A stretch of 64,000 bases of DNA from Butyrivibrio sp. (lineage in GTDB: Bacteria > Bacillota > Clostridia > Lachnospirales > Lachnospiraceae): assembly GCA_023664865.1 (NCBI GenBank), contig JAMPEU010000003.1, positions 1-64,000 of the forward strand. Direction: 5' to 3'. Each line of letters begins with the position of its first letter. The stretch's first letter is position 1. Both the position numbers and the translations under genes were made by a program. The notes under the pieces are model-generated. The model did not search any database, was not told where the DNA came from, and saw only the letters and a list, made by a program, of their open reading frames with translations. Shown here one piece after another: positions 17,892-26,859 of this stretch.

Positions 17892-18342
17892 CGGCTCCTC
17901 CTTCCATTTCGGCTAACAGCTCCAGTCCCCTTTTCACCCTGTATTTGGCAAGCGAGGGACTGACATTGAAAAATGCCGCAATATCACTATAGCGAAAGTT
18001 CTGAAAATACCGCAGTATGACTGCTTCCCTAAACTCTTCCGGCAGACTCATAACCATCTGCCTGATAACAACCGTTTCTTCCATACACTCACCGCTCTCC
18101 TGTTCGGTAATTTCATCAATAAGAAGCGGCGTTTTTTTCTTGTAATAGTCGCGGCATTTATTTTTGGCAATCACATACAGGTAATTCTTTACCTTGCCCT
18201 CATGGCGGTAATCTTCATAGCGCTCGATAAAACTCACAAAAGTATCCTGACATAAATCTTCCGCCACAGCGCGGCTTTCCACATGATGATAGCAGTAGCG
18301 GAAAATTTCGTCGTAATACTTCCGTATGATTTTCTCAAGCAC
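17872..18342 (-). CDS. ECF-type RNA polymerase sigma factor
   Basis: 156 residues with a GTG start seven bases after GGGGG. Region 2 is seen as AVAEDLCQDTFVSFIERYEDY and KVKNYLYVIAKNKCRDYYKK. Region 4 is seen as LPEEFREAVILRYFQNFRYS, then the helix-turn-helix IAAFFNVSPSLAKYRVKRGL. It heads an operon with a membrane protein and an ABC exporter, suggesting a self-contained stress response. Which promoters it reads cannot be seen. Confidence 0.92.
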   Translation of the reverse strand: MLEKIIRKYYDEIFRYCYHHVESRAVAEDLCQDTFVSFIERYEDYRHEGKVKNYLYVIAKNKCRDYYKKKTPLLIDEITEQESGECMEETVVIRQMVMSLPEEFREAVILRYFQNFRYSDIAAFFNVSPSLAKYRVKRGLELLAEMEGGADGTKGD

Positions 18343-18412
18343 ATCATCACCCCCTCTATCCTGTATAACGACTGAATGAATGGAAAAGTCAAACGCAAGT
18401 TATTTTTATTGT

Positions 18413-18453
18413 AACAAAAAAAGAGATTCATACGCCATCTCGTTGAATCTCTT
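18413..18453 (-). terminator. Intrinsic terminator of the Rpn-like gene
   Basis: Read on the minus strand, AGAGATTCA / TGAATCTCT arms enclose 13 bases and are followed by TTTTTTTG. It stands between the Rpn-like gene stop and the ECF sigma gene, separating the two units. Confidence 0.75.
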
Positions 18454-18516
18454 TGAATATTTTTCAGGATACCTTTGCCCCTTATTGTTTGATAATATTT
18501 AATTCCTTGATTATGT

Positions 18517-19485
18517 CTAACCCTGTAAGATTTTTTCTTCCGCCGCCTCTATGCTCAGCTTAAACCGCTTCACCAACTGCTGCTTAATCTTATCAGCAGG
18601 AATTTCAAGTTCCTTCAGGGCAGCAATAAATTCTATAATATCTTCTTCTCCTTTTTCTTCTCTTCCTTCTTTTTTACCTTCTTTTCTTCCTTCTTCTCTA
18701 CCTTTTTCTATGCCTTCGACTACTCCTTCTTCCTTTCCTTCCGCCCTCAACGTCCTCTCATACTTCTCAACATCAAATTCTTCCAACAGCATTCCTAACA
18801 CCTCCGCCCGATTATTTCTCAGGAATTCAGATAAAATACCATGTTCTATACAGTAGTCTATTGTCATTGCTAAAGCTTCATTATTGTCATCTGTCTCTGA
18901 CATATATTTTCTGGAAATCTCTACAAGTGCCGCATACTCCTTTAAGGTCCGGCAGTTCTCCATGAACTTCTCATTATGGCCTTTGTTTATGTTAATCATC
19001 CTGACTTTAAGTTCGACGTCCGCTTCCTTGTCTTTGTTCTCGAACGCATCCGACAGTCTTAATACTGTCTCTTCCGGCATCTTACTTGTGCCATTATAAA
19101 ACACCACGCACTGCGGCGTCGGCAGGGATATGAGTCTGGTTCCATAGAGGCTGCTTTCTGCCTTATTAACAATCTTCTGATATTCTTCAGCCAGATAGAT
19201 AAGGAAACGCACAGGCATGTTAGCGCTGTATGTACTCTGATGCTCATACATGTTTAGTGTTCCCATAAGCAGGAACGCTAAGTCGTTCTTCATTGTCACA
19301 TAAACGGCGTTCTTGATTGTAACTACCTGTAGTTCCTCAGCGTTATGGTAGTCCGTTCCGTTAAGTGCATTGTAAAGCTGCAGCGTTTTTTCTTTGTCAT
19401 TACCGAACAGGAATCTGAACAGGCTGTCCTTTACATTCTGTTTCACCTTGTTATCTTGCTCTTTGTTTTGTTCTTCATTTTGCAT
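18517..19485 (-). CDS. Rpn family recombination-promoting nuclease / PD-(D/E)XK transposase-like protein
   Basis: 322 residues from the ATG preceded by GGAGGAGAAAAT. The N-terminal part (DSLFRFLFGNDKEKTLQLYN onward) matches the Rpn / transposase_31-like group, with a PD-(D/E)XK nuclease core. The C-terminus is a Lys/Glu/Gly-rich repeat (GREEGRKEGKKEGREE) plus a helical end, common in this group. Family knowledge: Rpn proteins are DNA endonucleases with phase-variable or horizontally mobile behaviour. Single gene with its own terminator. Confidence 0.8.
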   Translation of the reverse strand: MQNEEQNKEQDNKVKQNVKDSLFRFLFGNDKEKTLQLYNALNGTDYHNAEELQVVTIKNAVYVTMKNDLAFLLMGTLNMYEHQSTYSANMPVRFLIYLAEEYQKIVNKAESSLYGTRLISLPTPQCVVFYNGTSKMPEETVLRLSDAFENKDKEADVELKVRMININKGHNEKFMENCRTLKEYAALVEISRKYMSETDDNNEALAMTIDYCIEHGILSEFLRNNRAEVLGMLLEEFDVEKYERTLRAEGKEEGVVEGIEKGREEGRKEGKKEGREEKGEEDIIEFIAALKELEIPADKIKQQLVKRFKLSIEAAEEKILQG

Positions 19486-19988
19486 ATTTTCTCCTCCTGT
19501 GAGGCAGGAAGTGAAAACAGCCGGCTGCATTTATAACATAGCCCATGTACCAGCATAGCCGCACAGTTCTTTCAATTCCTGCCATATTTAATTGATAGTT
19601 TAGAAAAATCTGACAGAAACTGTCCGAATGTGCGAAATGCACACCTTATAGAATTTTCCTGATAGTTATATTGTAAACGTTATTTTATTGGTTGTCAATC
19701 ACTTTTACGGAAAATATTTTTTACATCAATTATTGTGTTATTATTTGTTGCCAGAACTCTTATTATTTTTAAGTAATAACCCTTATCAATATAAAATTAT
19801 CCCGCATATATATTATGTATTGTTTACTATTCTGTTTATACACATAAAAATACCCACACTAATTAGTTCTGAAACGGTCTTAAATGACCTATACTGAAAC
19901 AACATGATAAAAATCAAAAAACACTGTAACGCCATAAATCTAGCATTTTCAGTGTTTTCTTTAGGGTTGGGCTGTTATAAACAGTCAA
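19486..19988. other. Gene-free AT-rich spacer
   Basis: Between the Rpn-like gene and tRNA-Glu I see no convincing gene. An open frame at 19688-19897 lacks a ribosome binding site and is simply AT-rich. ATATTTAATTGATAGTTTAG at about 19586 recurs at about 59656, upstream of another gene, with unknown meaning. Confidence 0.5.
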
Positions 19989-20060
19989 CAGCTCGTAGGG
20001 GAATCGAACCCCTGTTTCCGCCGTGAGAGGGCGGCGTCTTAACCGCTTGACCAACGAGCC
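19989..20060 (-). tRNA. tRNA-Glu (anticodon CTC)
   Basis: On the minus strand GGCTCGT and ACGAGCT form the acceptor stem, the anticodon stem CCGCC/GGCGG encloses CTCTCAC (anticodon CTC), and the T arm has GGTTCGATTCC. The discriminator base is G, and CCA is not encoded. It would read GAG codons. Confidence 0.88.
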
Positions 20061-20166
20061 ATGAACTTGCACTTGCTTATTTTATTATAGAATGATGTAA
20101 AATGCAAGCCTTTTTTTGAATTTTTTGTATTGATTTTTTTATTTTCTATGATATACTTTCTTTTAT

Positions 20167-20239
20167 GGGGCATTAGCGCAGTTGGGAGCGCGCAACATTC
20201 GCATTGTTGAGGTCACGGGTTCGAATCCCGTATGCTCCA
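20167..20239 (+). tRNA. tRNA-Ala (anticodon CGC)
   Basis: A cloverleaf with acceptor GGGGCAT/ATGCTCC including the G3-U70 pair that defines alanine tRNAs. The anticodon stem CAACA/TGTTG encloses TTCGCAT (anticodon CGC), and the T arm has GGTTCGAATCC. CCA is not encoded. It lies at the left border of the accessory island. Confidence 0.88.
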
Positions 20240-20358
20240 TTTTGTGTCTCTTAATTTACAGACAATCTTCACGACAAATAAAGCCATTTTCCACTTTTGA
20301 ATATCTAATCTGAATTATCCACCTATTACCAGTAATTGCAACTAATCGCCATATATGT

Positions 20359-20402
20359 GAGGGTTTACTTAAGGTAAAGAGATTAATAATTAAGATGCAG
20401 AA
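20359..20402 (+). repeat. Island-flanking repeat, left copy
   Basis: GAGGGTTT, then GGTAAAGAGATTAATA, then TGCAGAA recur in the same order and in inverse orientation at 50727-50763, about 30 kb away, with a 6-base substitution and a 7-base length difference. It sits just after tRNA-Ala and before the helicase gene. It may be an island boundary or a shared regulatory site. Confidence 0.5.
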
Positions 20403-20459
20403 AATGGTAATACGATATAAAATAACTTGCTAATTAGTGAAACAAAAGGAGAATTGATT

Positions 20460-22613
20460 ATGGATGATGTGTTGAAAGATTTAAATAAAGAACAAATAGA
20501 AGCGGTTACAACAACAGAAGGATATGTGCGTGTTATTGCGGGAGCAGGCTCCGGAAAGACTAAAGCGCTTACACACCGATATGCGTATTTAGTTAATGAA
20601 TTGGGAATATCAACTGCAAATATACTATGCGCAACCTTTACCAATAAAGCGGCAAACGAGATGAAAAAACGCATTAGGACAATGATAGGTGACAGTGACA
20701 CAGGCTATGTTTGTACATTTCATGGCATGGGAGTACAAATTTTGAGGGAAGACATCCATGTTATTAACTATCCCCAGAATTTCGTCGTCATGGACGGCGA
20801 GGATATGGAAACCATCTTGAAAACAATATATGAGAACTGCAATATACAGTCAAGGACATTTACATTCACAGCGGCGCATAAGGCAATTTCTACATTTAAA
20901 CGCAATTTTTTACACGTTCCCTATCTCGCGGAAACGAATATATCGGAATTAAAAAACAAATATGATTCAGAAACAGATATCGAAAAAAAGGTAGTGTTGG
21001 GATACATTTATGAACAAAAGAAAAATTACGGTTTGGATTATGATGATTTAATTACCGTAACATTACATATTCTCCGCACAAATGAAGAAAAAAGAAAAAA
21101 ATGGCAGAAACGCATGATGTATGTAATGGTTGATGAATTCCAGGACGTCAGTTCTTTGAATTTAGAATTAGCCAATATTTTAAGTGCCTACCACAAAAAC
21201 TTGTTTGTTGTAGGCGATCCCGACCAGACAATATATTCCTTTAGAGGGGCGGATATTAAGTATATTTTAGATTTTGATAAAAAGCACGATGGCGTAAAGA
21301 CGATAAAACTTAACAAAAATTATCGTTCAACGCCGGAAATTTTAAATGCTGCAAATTCATTAATCAAGAAAAATACCGGACGGATACCAAATGAACTGAT
21401 TGCAACAAGAGAGCCAAATGTTCTAACAGTATATAATCATTCCAAAACAACCAGGAACGAAGCAGAATGGATAATCAGACAGATAAAATCATTGGTTGAT
21501 AGTGGAATTAAGTATAGCGATATAACAATATTGTATAGGGCTCACTTCGTTTCAAGAAGTTTAGAAGAAGTGTTTTTGAAGGAAAAAATACCTTATGTTT
21601 TGTACAGTGGAATAGAATTTTATAAAAGAAAAGAGATAAAGGATATATTATCATATATGAGAATGATAATATATGCTGACGATTTATCTTTTCAGCGTGT
21701 TGTAAATGAACCTAAAAGGAATATAGGCAGGAAAAGATTAGCATTTTTGAGCGAGTATGCCGATGAATATAACTGTTCCTTATATACCGCATTAAAAGAT
21801 AATATAGATATTGAATTAATGGCAGGTACCGGCGCGGGTGAATTTATTGGATTAGTGGAAAAATATAATAAATTATATAAGGAAATGAGATTATCGGATA
21901 TATTTACCGGTATTTTGAATGACAGCGGATATGAAGCCATGTTGAGAGCGATGGGTGAAGATGAAAGGTTAGAAAACCTGGCAGAACTTAAAGAATCTAT
22001 TTTTATATTTGAGAAGACGTCCGGCGAAGAAAACAGTTTGGAAGATTATTTACAAACTACTGCATTATTTACCAATACCGATAAAGAAGACCGTAAGGAC
22101 GCGGTAAAAATGATGACAATACATATTGCTAAAGGTTTAGAATTTCCTTATGTATTCATATGTGGTTTAAATGAGGGAATTTTCCCTACAAAACATGCTA
22201 ATACTACGGAGGCTGTCGAGGAAGAACGCAGATTGGCTTATGTTGCATATACACGGGCAGAAAATGCATTATTCCTTACGGATTCGGAGGGCGTAAATTA
22301 TGACGGTTCATTCAGATATCCTTCACGATTTATTTTTAATACAGATAGGGAATTTCTGAATTATGAAGTTGAGTTGGAAGAATCGTTGATTAACCACGCA
22401 AAAAAGTATATTGAAACCGACAAAAATAACTCCGGCGACTCACAGATGGCATTAAATATCGGTGATTCTGTCGAACACAAGGTGTTTGGATTAGGCAAGA
22501 TATTAGGGATAAACAAAGATACTTCTTCCTATATAATAAAATTTAATGCAATGGCAACGGAAAGAAGCATAAGTTTTCGTGTAGCGCTTAAAAAAGTTAA
22601 TGGGGAAGATTGA
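20460..22613 (+). CDS. UvrD/Rep/PcrA-like superfamily 1 DNA helicase
   Basis: 717 residues with the SF1A motifs in order: Q motif region LNKEQIEAV, Walker A GAGSGKTKAL, Ia CATFTNKAANEM, II VDEFQDV, III VVGDPDQTIYSFRGA, IV KNYRST, V MTIHIAKGLEF and VI VAYTRAEN. The C-terminus (DSVEHKVFGLGKIL) resembles the Tudor-like tail of PcrA. The ATG at 20460 follows AAAGGAGAATTGATT. Typical roles are 3'-5' unwinding in repair or in plasmid and phage defence. Whether this is the housekeeping copy or an island gene cannot be told from the window. Confidence 0.9.
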   Translation: MDDVLKDLNKEQIEAVTTTEGYVRVIAGAGSGKTKALTHRYAYLVNELGISTANILCATFTNKAANEMKKRIRTMIGDSDTGYVCTFHGMGVQILREDIHVINYPQNFVVMDGEDMETILKTIYENCNIQSRTFTFTAAHKAISTFKRNFLHVPYLAETNISELKNKYDSETDIEKKVVLGYIYEQKKNYGLDYDDLITVTLHILRTNEEKRKKWQKRMMYVMVDEFQDVSSLNLELANILSAYHKNLFVVGDPDQTIYSFRGADIKYILDFDKKHDGVKTIKLNKNYRSTPEILNAANSLIKKNTGRIPNELIATREPNVLTVYNHSKTTRNEAEWIIRQIKSLVDSGIKYSDITILYRAHFVSRSLEEVFLKEKIPYVLYSGIEFYKRKEIKDILSYMRMIIYADDLSFQRVVNEPKRNIGRKRLAFLSEYADEYNCSLYTALKDNIDIELMAGTGAGEFIGLVEKYNKLYKEMRLSDIFTGILNDSGYEAMLRAMGEDERLENLAELKESIFIFEKTSGEENSLEDYLQTTALFTNTDKEDRKDAVKMMTIHIAKGLEFPYVFICGLNEGIFPTKHANTTEAVEEERRLAYVAYTRAENALFLTDSEGVNYDGSFRYPSRFIFNTDREFLNYEVELEESLINHAKKYIETDKNNSGDSQMALNIGDSVEHKVFGLGKILGINKDTSSYIIKFNAMATERSISFRVALKKVNGED

Positions 22614-22676
22614 GTGTATTAAGGACTGCCTTCGATGCGGCGGTTTCTTTATTATATGTTCAGAAGGAGAAAGCTT

Positions 22677-25313
22677 ATGGATAACCGAATTTCATATCTC
22701 ATCAACGCCGCCTCGCTTGCCTATGCCGCGGGGCATATGGAGCAAGCAAGACAGCAGGCGGCAGAGGCACTTGTGCTGCTGACACTTAAATATCCTTCCT
22801 ATAATATTTCCGATAATGTTTCTGATAATATTTCCGACTTGCCGGACGATTCCCTGCAATCAGCTTATCTGAATGTTTTGACGTTGCTGCAATCCATTGC
22901 TTCCAGAACACATGACTTAGACTCTTATGCAAAATATGAAATTATCGTTAAAGAACTTACGCTGCAGATGTTCGGTGCGGATTCCCGCTCTTATTACGCC
23001 GTACATCTGCTCGACGCCTGTGAATGTTATCTGAGCGCAGGAAATATCGTCATAGCACAGTATTTTCTGGAAGATGCCATACGGATTCTGGAAGAGGAAA
23101 ACGGCTCATGTGCATTGATTAGTTTTCTTCACGCCCTCTATCTTGCCAAGCTGCATTTTCATATGGAGCAGTATTATGAATGTATAGGTGAGGGTCTGCG
23201 CGCCAATTCATTATGCCTTGCAGAGCCGCTTATCCCACCTGATGCTTCAGATTTTCTTACGCGTTACGCAGCAGATGCCGTGTTACTCGACAAGCTGATA
23301 TACTCCAACCTGACGCTGACTGCCTGCGCTTACGGCAAAATCAATAACAGCAAAGAAGGCATTGAGATTTTAGCAGTGCTGCAAAAAAACCCGCTCAAAG
23401 ACTATTATCTGTGCGCATCTATGGATTTGATTCTGGCGGAACTCTACACCAGAGAAGGAAGATATGGTGAAGCTCGCTCCCTTTGTAATAAATATATTAC
23501 GCAGGATTTAAAAGACTTTCCTGATATGCTCGCTACACTATCGTCGCTTTCCTATACGCTCTCGCCATCTTTTGACTTGTTCGGTCAATCTCTTTTTACC
23601 GCCGAAAATGACGGAGAGCTTCCTGAATCACTCTGCTACAGCCGGGATGCTCTCCAGATACTTATGTATGATCATGGTCTTACTTTAATCGAAAAAGGGC
23701 AATTTGATGAAGCTCTGAAACTATATGATAAGCTGGGAGATAAGGGCATTTCCTTAAGGCTGCTTCTTTTTGCGCAAATTGGCGATTATAAGGCAATATC
23801 GGAATATAAGAAAACCGCAGATAATTACTATTACAGGCAGATAGACATGCTTTTCCTCTATTACAATGAAAAATATGTATACAACCATCTTTCCATGCTC
23901 GAGTACCATTTTTCATTCTGCATGGACGCTTATCTGTCGTGTTATGAAGCACTTGGCAGAGAAGCAATGATGCCAGAGGACATCTATGGCTTTATGCTGA
24001 ACACCAAATATATATCTCTGGAAGCCTCTTACTTAAGCAGGCATTTCCTGACTCTGGATGAGCTTAAAAACCACGAACCCGCTACTGCGGAAGACGTCAT
24101 GCAGATTTTGCCGCCTGATGCCGCGCTGTTGGAATTTGGCATCGTCAGAACCTTTTCCACGCAGGATTACTGCGCCTTTCTGGTAACAGGCAGGGAGATT
24201 TCCTGTGTCCGTATTTCAGATTATAGCTTATTAAATGAATTGATTGATGAATGGCACAGATTGCTTGGTGCTTCTGCACATGCCGCAAACACCGATATAG
24301 AGCAGGCGGCGGAATTAGTAAACAGGCAGCGTTCATTGGATACGAAACTGCGTCGGATACTCTGCCGCCCAATCAAAGAACTTCTTGCCGCCTTGCCGGA
24401 AGAGCTGCACATTAAGCGGCTTATCATCGCCCCTGCCGGAACGTTGATACAGTTTCCATTCAGCAGACTGTCCGTATCCGCCGGTGGTTATCTGGGTGAT
24501 GATTATGAAATCACATATATAAATACTGGCAAAGAACTCCTGATGCATACCGATGAACATTTCAGTATGTCTACTGACAAATTATCAGGTGCGTCTCCTG
24601 CTGACGAAAAAGGCATTTTTAACACCCCCCTTATCATAGGGAATCCTTCCACGACCGCCTTTCCTTCCCTGCCCTATGCCGAGAAAGAAGCTAATATGGT
24701 TGCCGAATACCTTAACACAGTATGCTATACCGGGGAAAACGCCGACATCTCCCTGTTTGATTTTAAGGCTCATCAAGCGCCATCCCTGCTCCATATCGCA
24801 GTACACGGCATCTTTTATCAGGAAGAAGGCAATCCTTTAAAGGGCATCGGTCCACATACATTCTCCGATATTCCTGACTGGAACAACGCTTTCTTGGTAA
24901 TGGAAAAGAGCGGTCTGGTTCTTGCCAATGACACGCTGCTCTCCTGCAACCAAATATCCACTATGGATTTTACATCCGTCAGGCTCGCCGTCCTTTCCGC
25001 CTGCCAGAGCGGGCAAGGGCGCTTCCATGCATCAGAAGGAATTTATGGCTTAAGGCGCGCATTTAAGCTTGCCGGCTGTCAGTCCATCATCGTTTCCCTC
25101 TGGCAGATTGATGACCGCTCCGGGTATTACTTTATGCGGTTTTTATATGAAAATCTGGTGAAAATGCCGAAGAATCCAAGACGTGCTTTTTCTCTTGCCG
25201 TAGAATCGCTGCGCAATTATGAGGAAAATAATACCCGCCCATTTGCGGAGCCTTATTATTGGGCGGGGTATATTTTTATTTCCAATCAACTATCCATGCA
25301 ACAAATATACTGA
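22677..25313 (+). CDS. TPR-CHAT caspase-like protease
   Basis: 878 residues. The first 430 or so are helical TPR-like repeats, and the C-terminal part (about 480-870) is a CHAT domain (caspase/separase-like clan CD peptidase). The catalytic dyad is visible: His710 in LLHIAVHG and Cys776 in VLSACQSGQG, followed by GLRRAFKLAGCQSIIVSLW and the closing PYYWAGYIFI. The ATG has AAGGAG seven bases upstream. The last 38 bases overlap the 3' end of the convergent gene at 25276. CHAT proteases act as activated effectors in several defence systems (for example with gRAMP). The target here is unknown. Confidence 0.88.
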   Translation: MDNRISYLINAASLAYAAGHMEQARQQAAEALVLLTLKYPSYNISDNVSDNISDLPDDSLQSAYLNVLTLLQSIASRTHDLDSYAKYEIIVKELTLQMFGADSRSYYAVHLLDACECYLSAGNIVIAQYFLEDAIRILEEENGSCALISFLHALYLAKLHFHMEQYYECIGEGLRANSLCLAEPLIPPDASDFLTRYAADAVLLDKLIYSNLTLTACAYGKINNSKEGIEILAVLQKNPLKDYYLCASMDLILAELYTREGRYGEARSLCNKYITQDLKDFPDMLATLSSLSYTLSPSFDLFGQSLFTAENDGELPESLCYSRDALQILMYDHGLTLIEKGQFDEALKLYDKLGDKGISLRLLLFAQIGDYKAISEYKKTADNYYYRQIDMLFLYYNEKYVYNHLSMLEYHFSFCMDAYLSCYEALGREAMMPEDIYGFMLNTKYISLEASYLSRHFLTLDELKNHEPATAEDVMQILPPDAALLEFGIVRTFSTQDYCAFLVTGREISCVRISDYSLLNELIDEWHRLLGASAHAANTDIEQAAELVNRQRSLDTKLRRILCRPIKELLAALPEELHIKRLIIAPAGTLIQFPFSRLSVSAGGYLGDDYEITYINTGKELLMHTDEHFSMSTDKLSGASPADEKGIFNTPLIIGNPSTTAFPSLPYAEKEANMVAEYLNTVCYTGENADISLFDFKAHQAPSLLHIAVHGIFYQEEGNPLKGIGPHTFSDIPDWNNAFLVMEKSGLVLANDTLLSCNQISTMDFTSVRLAVLSACQSGQGRFHASEGIYGLRRAFKLAGCQSIIVSLWQIDDRSGYYFMRFLYENLVKMPKNPRRAFSLAVESLRNYEENNTRPFAEPYYWAGYIFISNQLSMQQIY

Positions 25314-26859
25314 TTAACACTACAATCCCTAATGTCAGTGCTGCAAACAGCCATATGCTTATGCACGTCTTCCACGGCAGATAATCATATATCGCTAATA
25401 TATTGCTTAATGTCTGAATAAACACAAAAATGGAACCTACGATAGATATCGTCCGCATTTGCTTTCTTTTGCTATCCTCATACCATGTGTCCACCATGCT
25501 GTTCAGCCCTGTTATCTTTTCTTTTAGCTTATCTATCATTTCATTTAATCCATATCTTTCCTCCAAGTAAGAATAAAGCATATTTTGATGTGATATATGG
25601 CTAATTTTCAAATAAACCGTATTAGTAAATAAAAAATTGATTTCCTCTCTGCATTCCGTCAATAACCGGCGAGCCTCTTTTTTTCTAAATCCGTCCAAAG
25701 TCTTCGGTAATTTTGACAGCTTGCAATTCATTTTCAGCAGACTATAATACTGTTGCAATACTAAAATATATATATAAAAGTATATTTCCTGCCTGCTCCA
25801 ATATGTATTTTCAAAAAAAGCCTTATTTTCCCCATTCGACTCCACGTTTACAAGTTGGGCGCAGCCTTCTTCCGAGGCATACCAAGCGACGTTTTGAAAA
25901 GGGATAAAATAATAGTCTTTTTCCTCCTGCAAATAATAATCCGGCACAAGATACTTCGTCGTATATCCCTTAGCCAAATAAAAAAGATGCTTAAGCAGCT
26001 CTTTGCGCTCTTCTTCCCCGAGTTCCTGCTCGCTCTGCTGCAAAACACAATTAAAAAGCACCGCCTTATCAGGAATGTTTCTCGTCTGGTTTCCTGCCGT
26101 CTGCTCCCTGCTGGCAAAAAAGTCATCCACATTCAATACTTCTAAAAACCCCATCACCCAATCCACAAAGCGGAATTCTTCCTCTTGGGCATAGCGTCCC
26201 CAAATTTCACCATTTCGCTCATAATAAGCATATTCTTGTTGCTCATCCCATTCCTTGGGTAATTGTGAATGAATGAAATACTTATTAACCTTCTTTTTAC
26301 TGCCAAGCAATATTGCGTCTTCCGGTAATGGCATATCTGATGATGCGGAGTGGCAGTCCTGTGTAGAAATGCCAGTGGATAAATGTTTTACGCATAACTG
26401 ATAACAAGATACCTGACTGCCATGATGGGAAAATTCTTTAATTGCATTATTTAATCCAATCAATTCCAAATCTGAATCAGTTTTTGTCTCTATCTGATAC
26501 CAAAGAAAACCAACTCCGCTTTCAAATAGATATAGCCCTACATTGGCAATTTCGAGCTTAATATCAGGAAGATTGTTTTTTCCCTTTCCGAATCGTACCG
26601 TTATATCCGGCAAAGCTTTCCTGTAATTACTATTTATAACGTAGCAATGGCAAACTGTTTTATTTAGGTTTGAATCCAACGGAGGCTTGACAAAGTCATA
26701 TAGATCACATTCGCTTTTGGAAAAATCAAATGGTGTCCACAATGCCTCATTAGTCTCCGTTGTTATACGTGACAATTTTTCATAATCCGCTTTTCCATGC
26801 ACAGCATAGGAAAAAGGAACAATAAACCTTGATAGATTTTTAGATAATTTTATACTCAT
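25276..26859 (-). CDS. Unknown protein with C-terminal coiled coil and two membrane segments
   Basis: 527 residues. The family is not recognised. A soluble N-terminal part of about 420 residues is followed by a helical/coiled region (YGLNEMIDKLKEKITGLNSM) and two hydrophobic segments (about 466-490 and 500-523) at the very end, a layout reminiscent of CorA-like termini without the GMN motif. It overlaps the upstream gene by four bases (ATGA), with GGAGG upstream, so it is translationally coupled to the HEPN-ended membrane proteins. Tail-to-tail overlap with the CHAT gene suggests a functional pairing (inference). Confidence 0.65.
   Translation of the reverse strand: MSIKLSKNLSRFIVPFSYAVHGKADYEKLSRITTETNEALWTPFDFSKSECDLYDFVKPPLDSNLNKTVCHCYVINSNYRKALPDITVRFGKGKNNLPDIKLEIANVGLYLFESGVGFLWYQIETKTDSDLELIGLNNAIKEFSHHGSQVSCYQLCVKHLSTGISTQDCHSASSDMPLPEDAILLGSKKKVNKYFIHSQLPKEWDEQQEYAYYERNGEIWGRYAQEEEFRFVDWVMGFLEVLNVDDFFASREQTAGNQTRNIPDKAVLFNCVLQQSEQELGEEERKELLKHLFYLAKGYTTKYLVPDYYLQEEKDYYFIPFQNVAWYASEEGCAQLVNVESNGENKAFFENTYWSRQEIYFYIYILVLQQYYSLLKMNCKLSKLPKTLDGFRKKEARRLLTECREEINFLFTNTVYLKISHISHQNMLYSYLEERYGLNEMIDKLKEKITGLNSMVDTWYEDSKRKQMRTISIVGSIFVFIQTLSNILAIYDYLPWKTCISIWLFAALTLGIVVLISIFVAWIVDWK

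Noticed and set aside
19688..19897. Small hydrophobic frame between Rpn-like gene and tRNA-Glu
   Set aside because: AT-rich chance frame, no ribosome binding site, no recognisable protein pattern.
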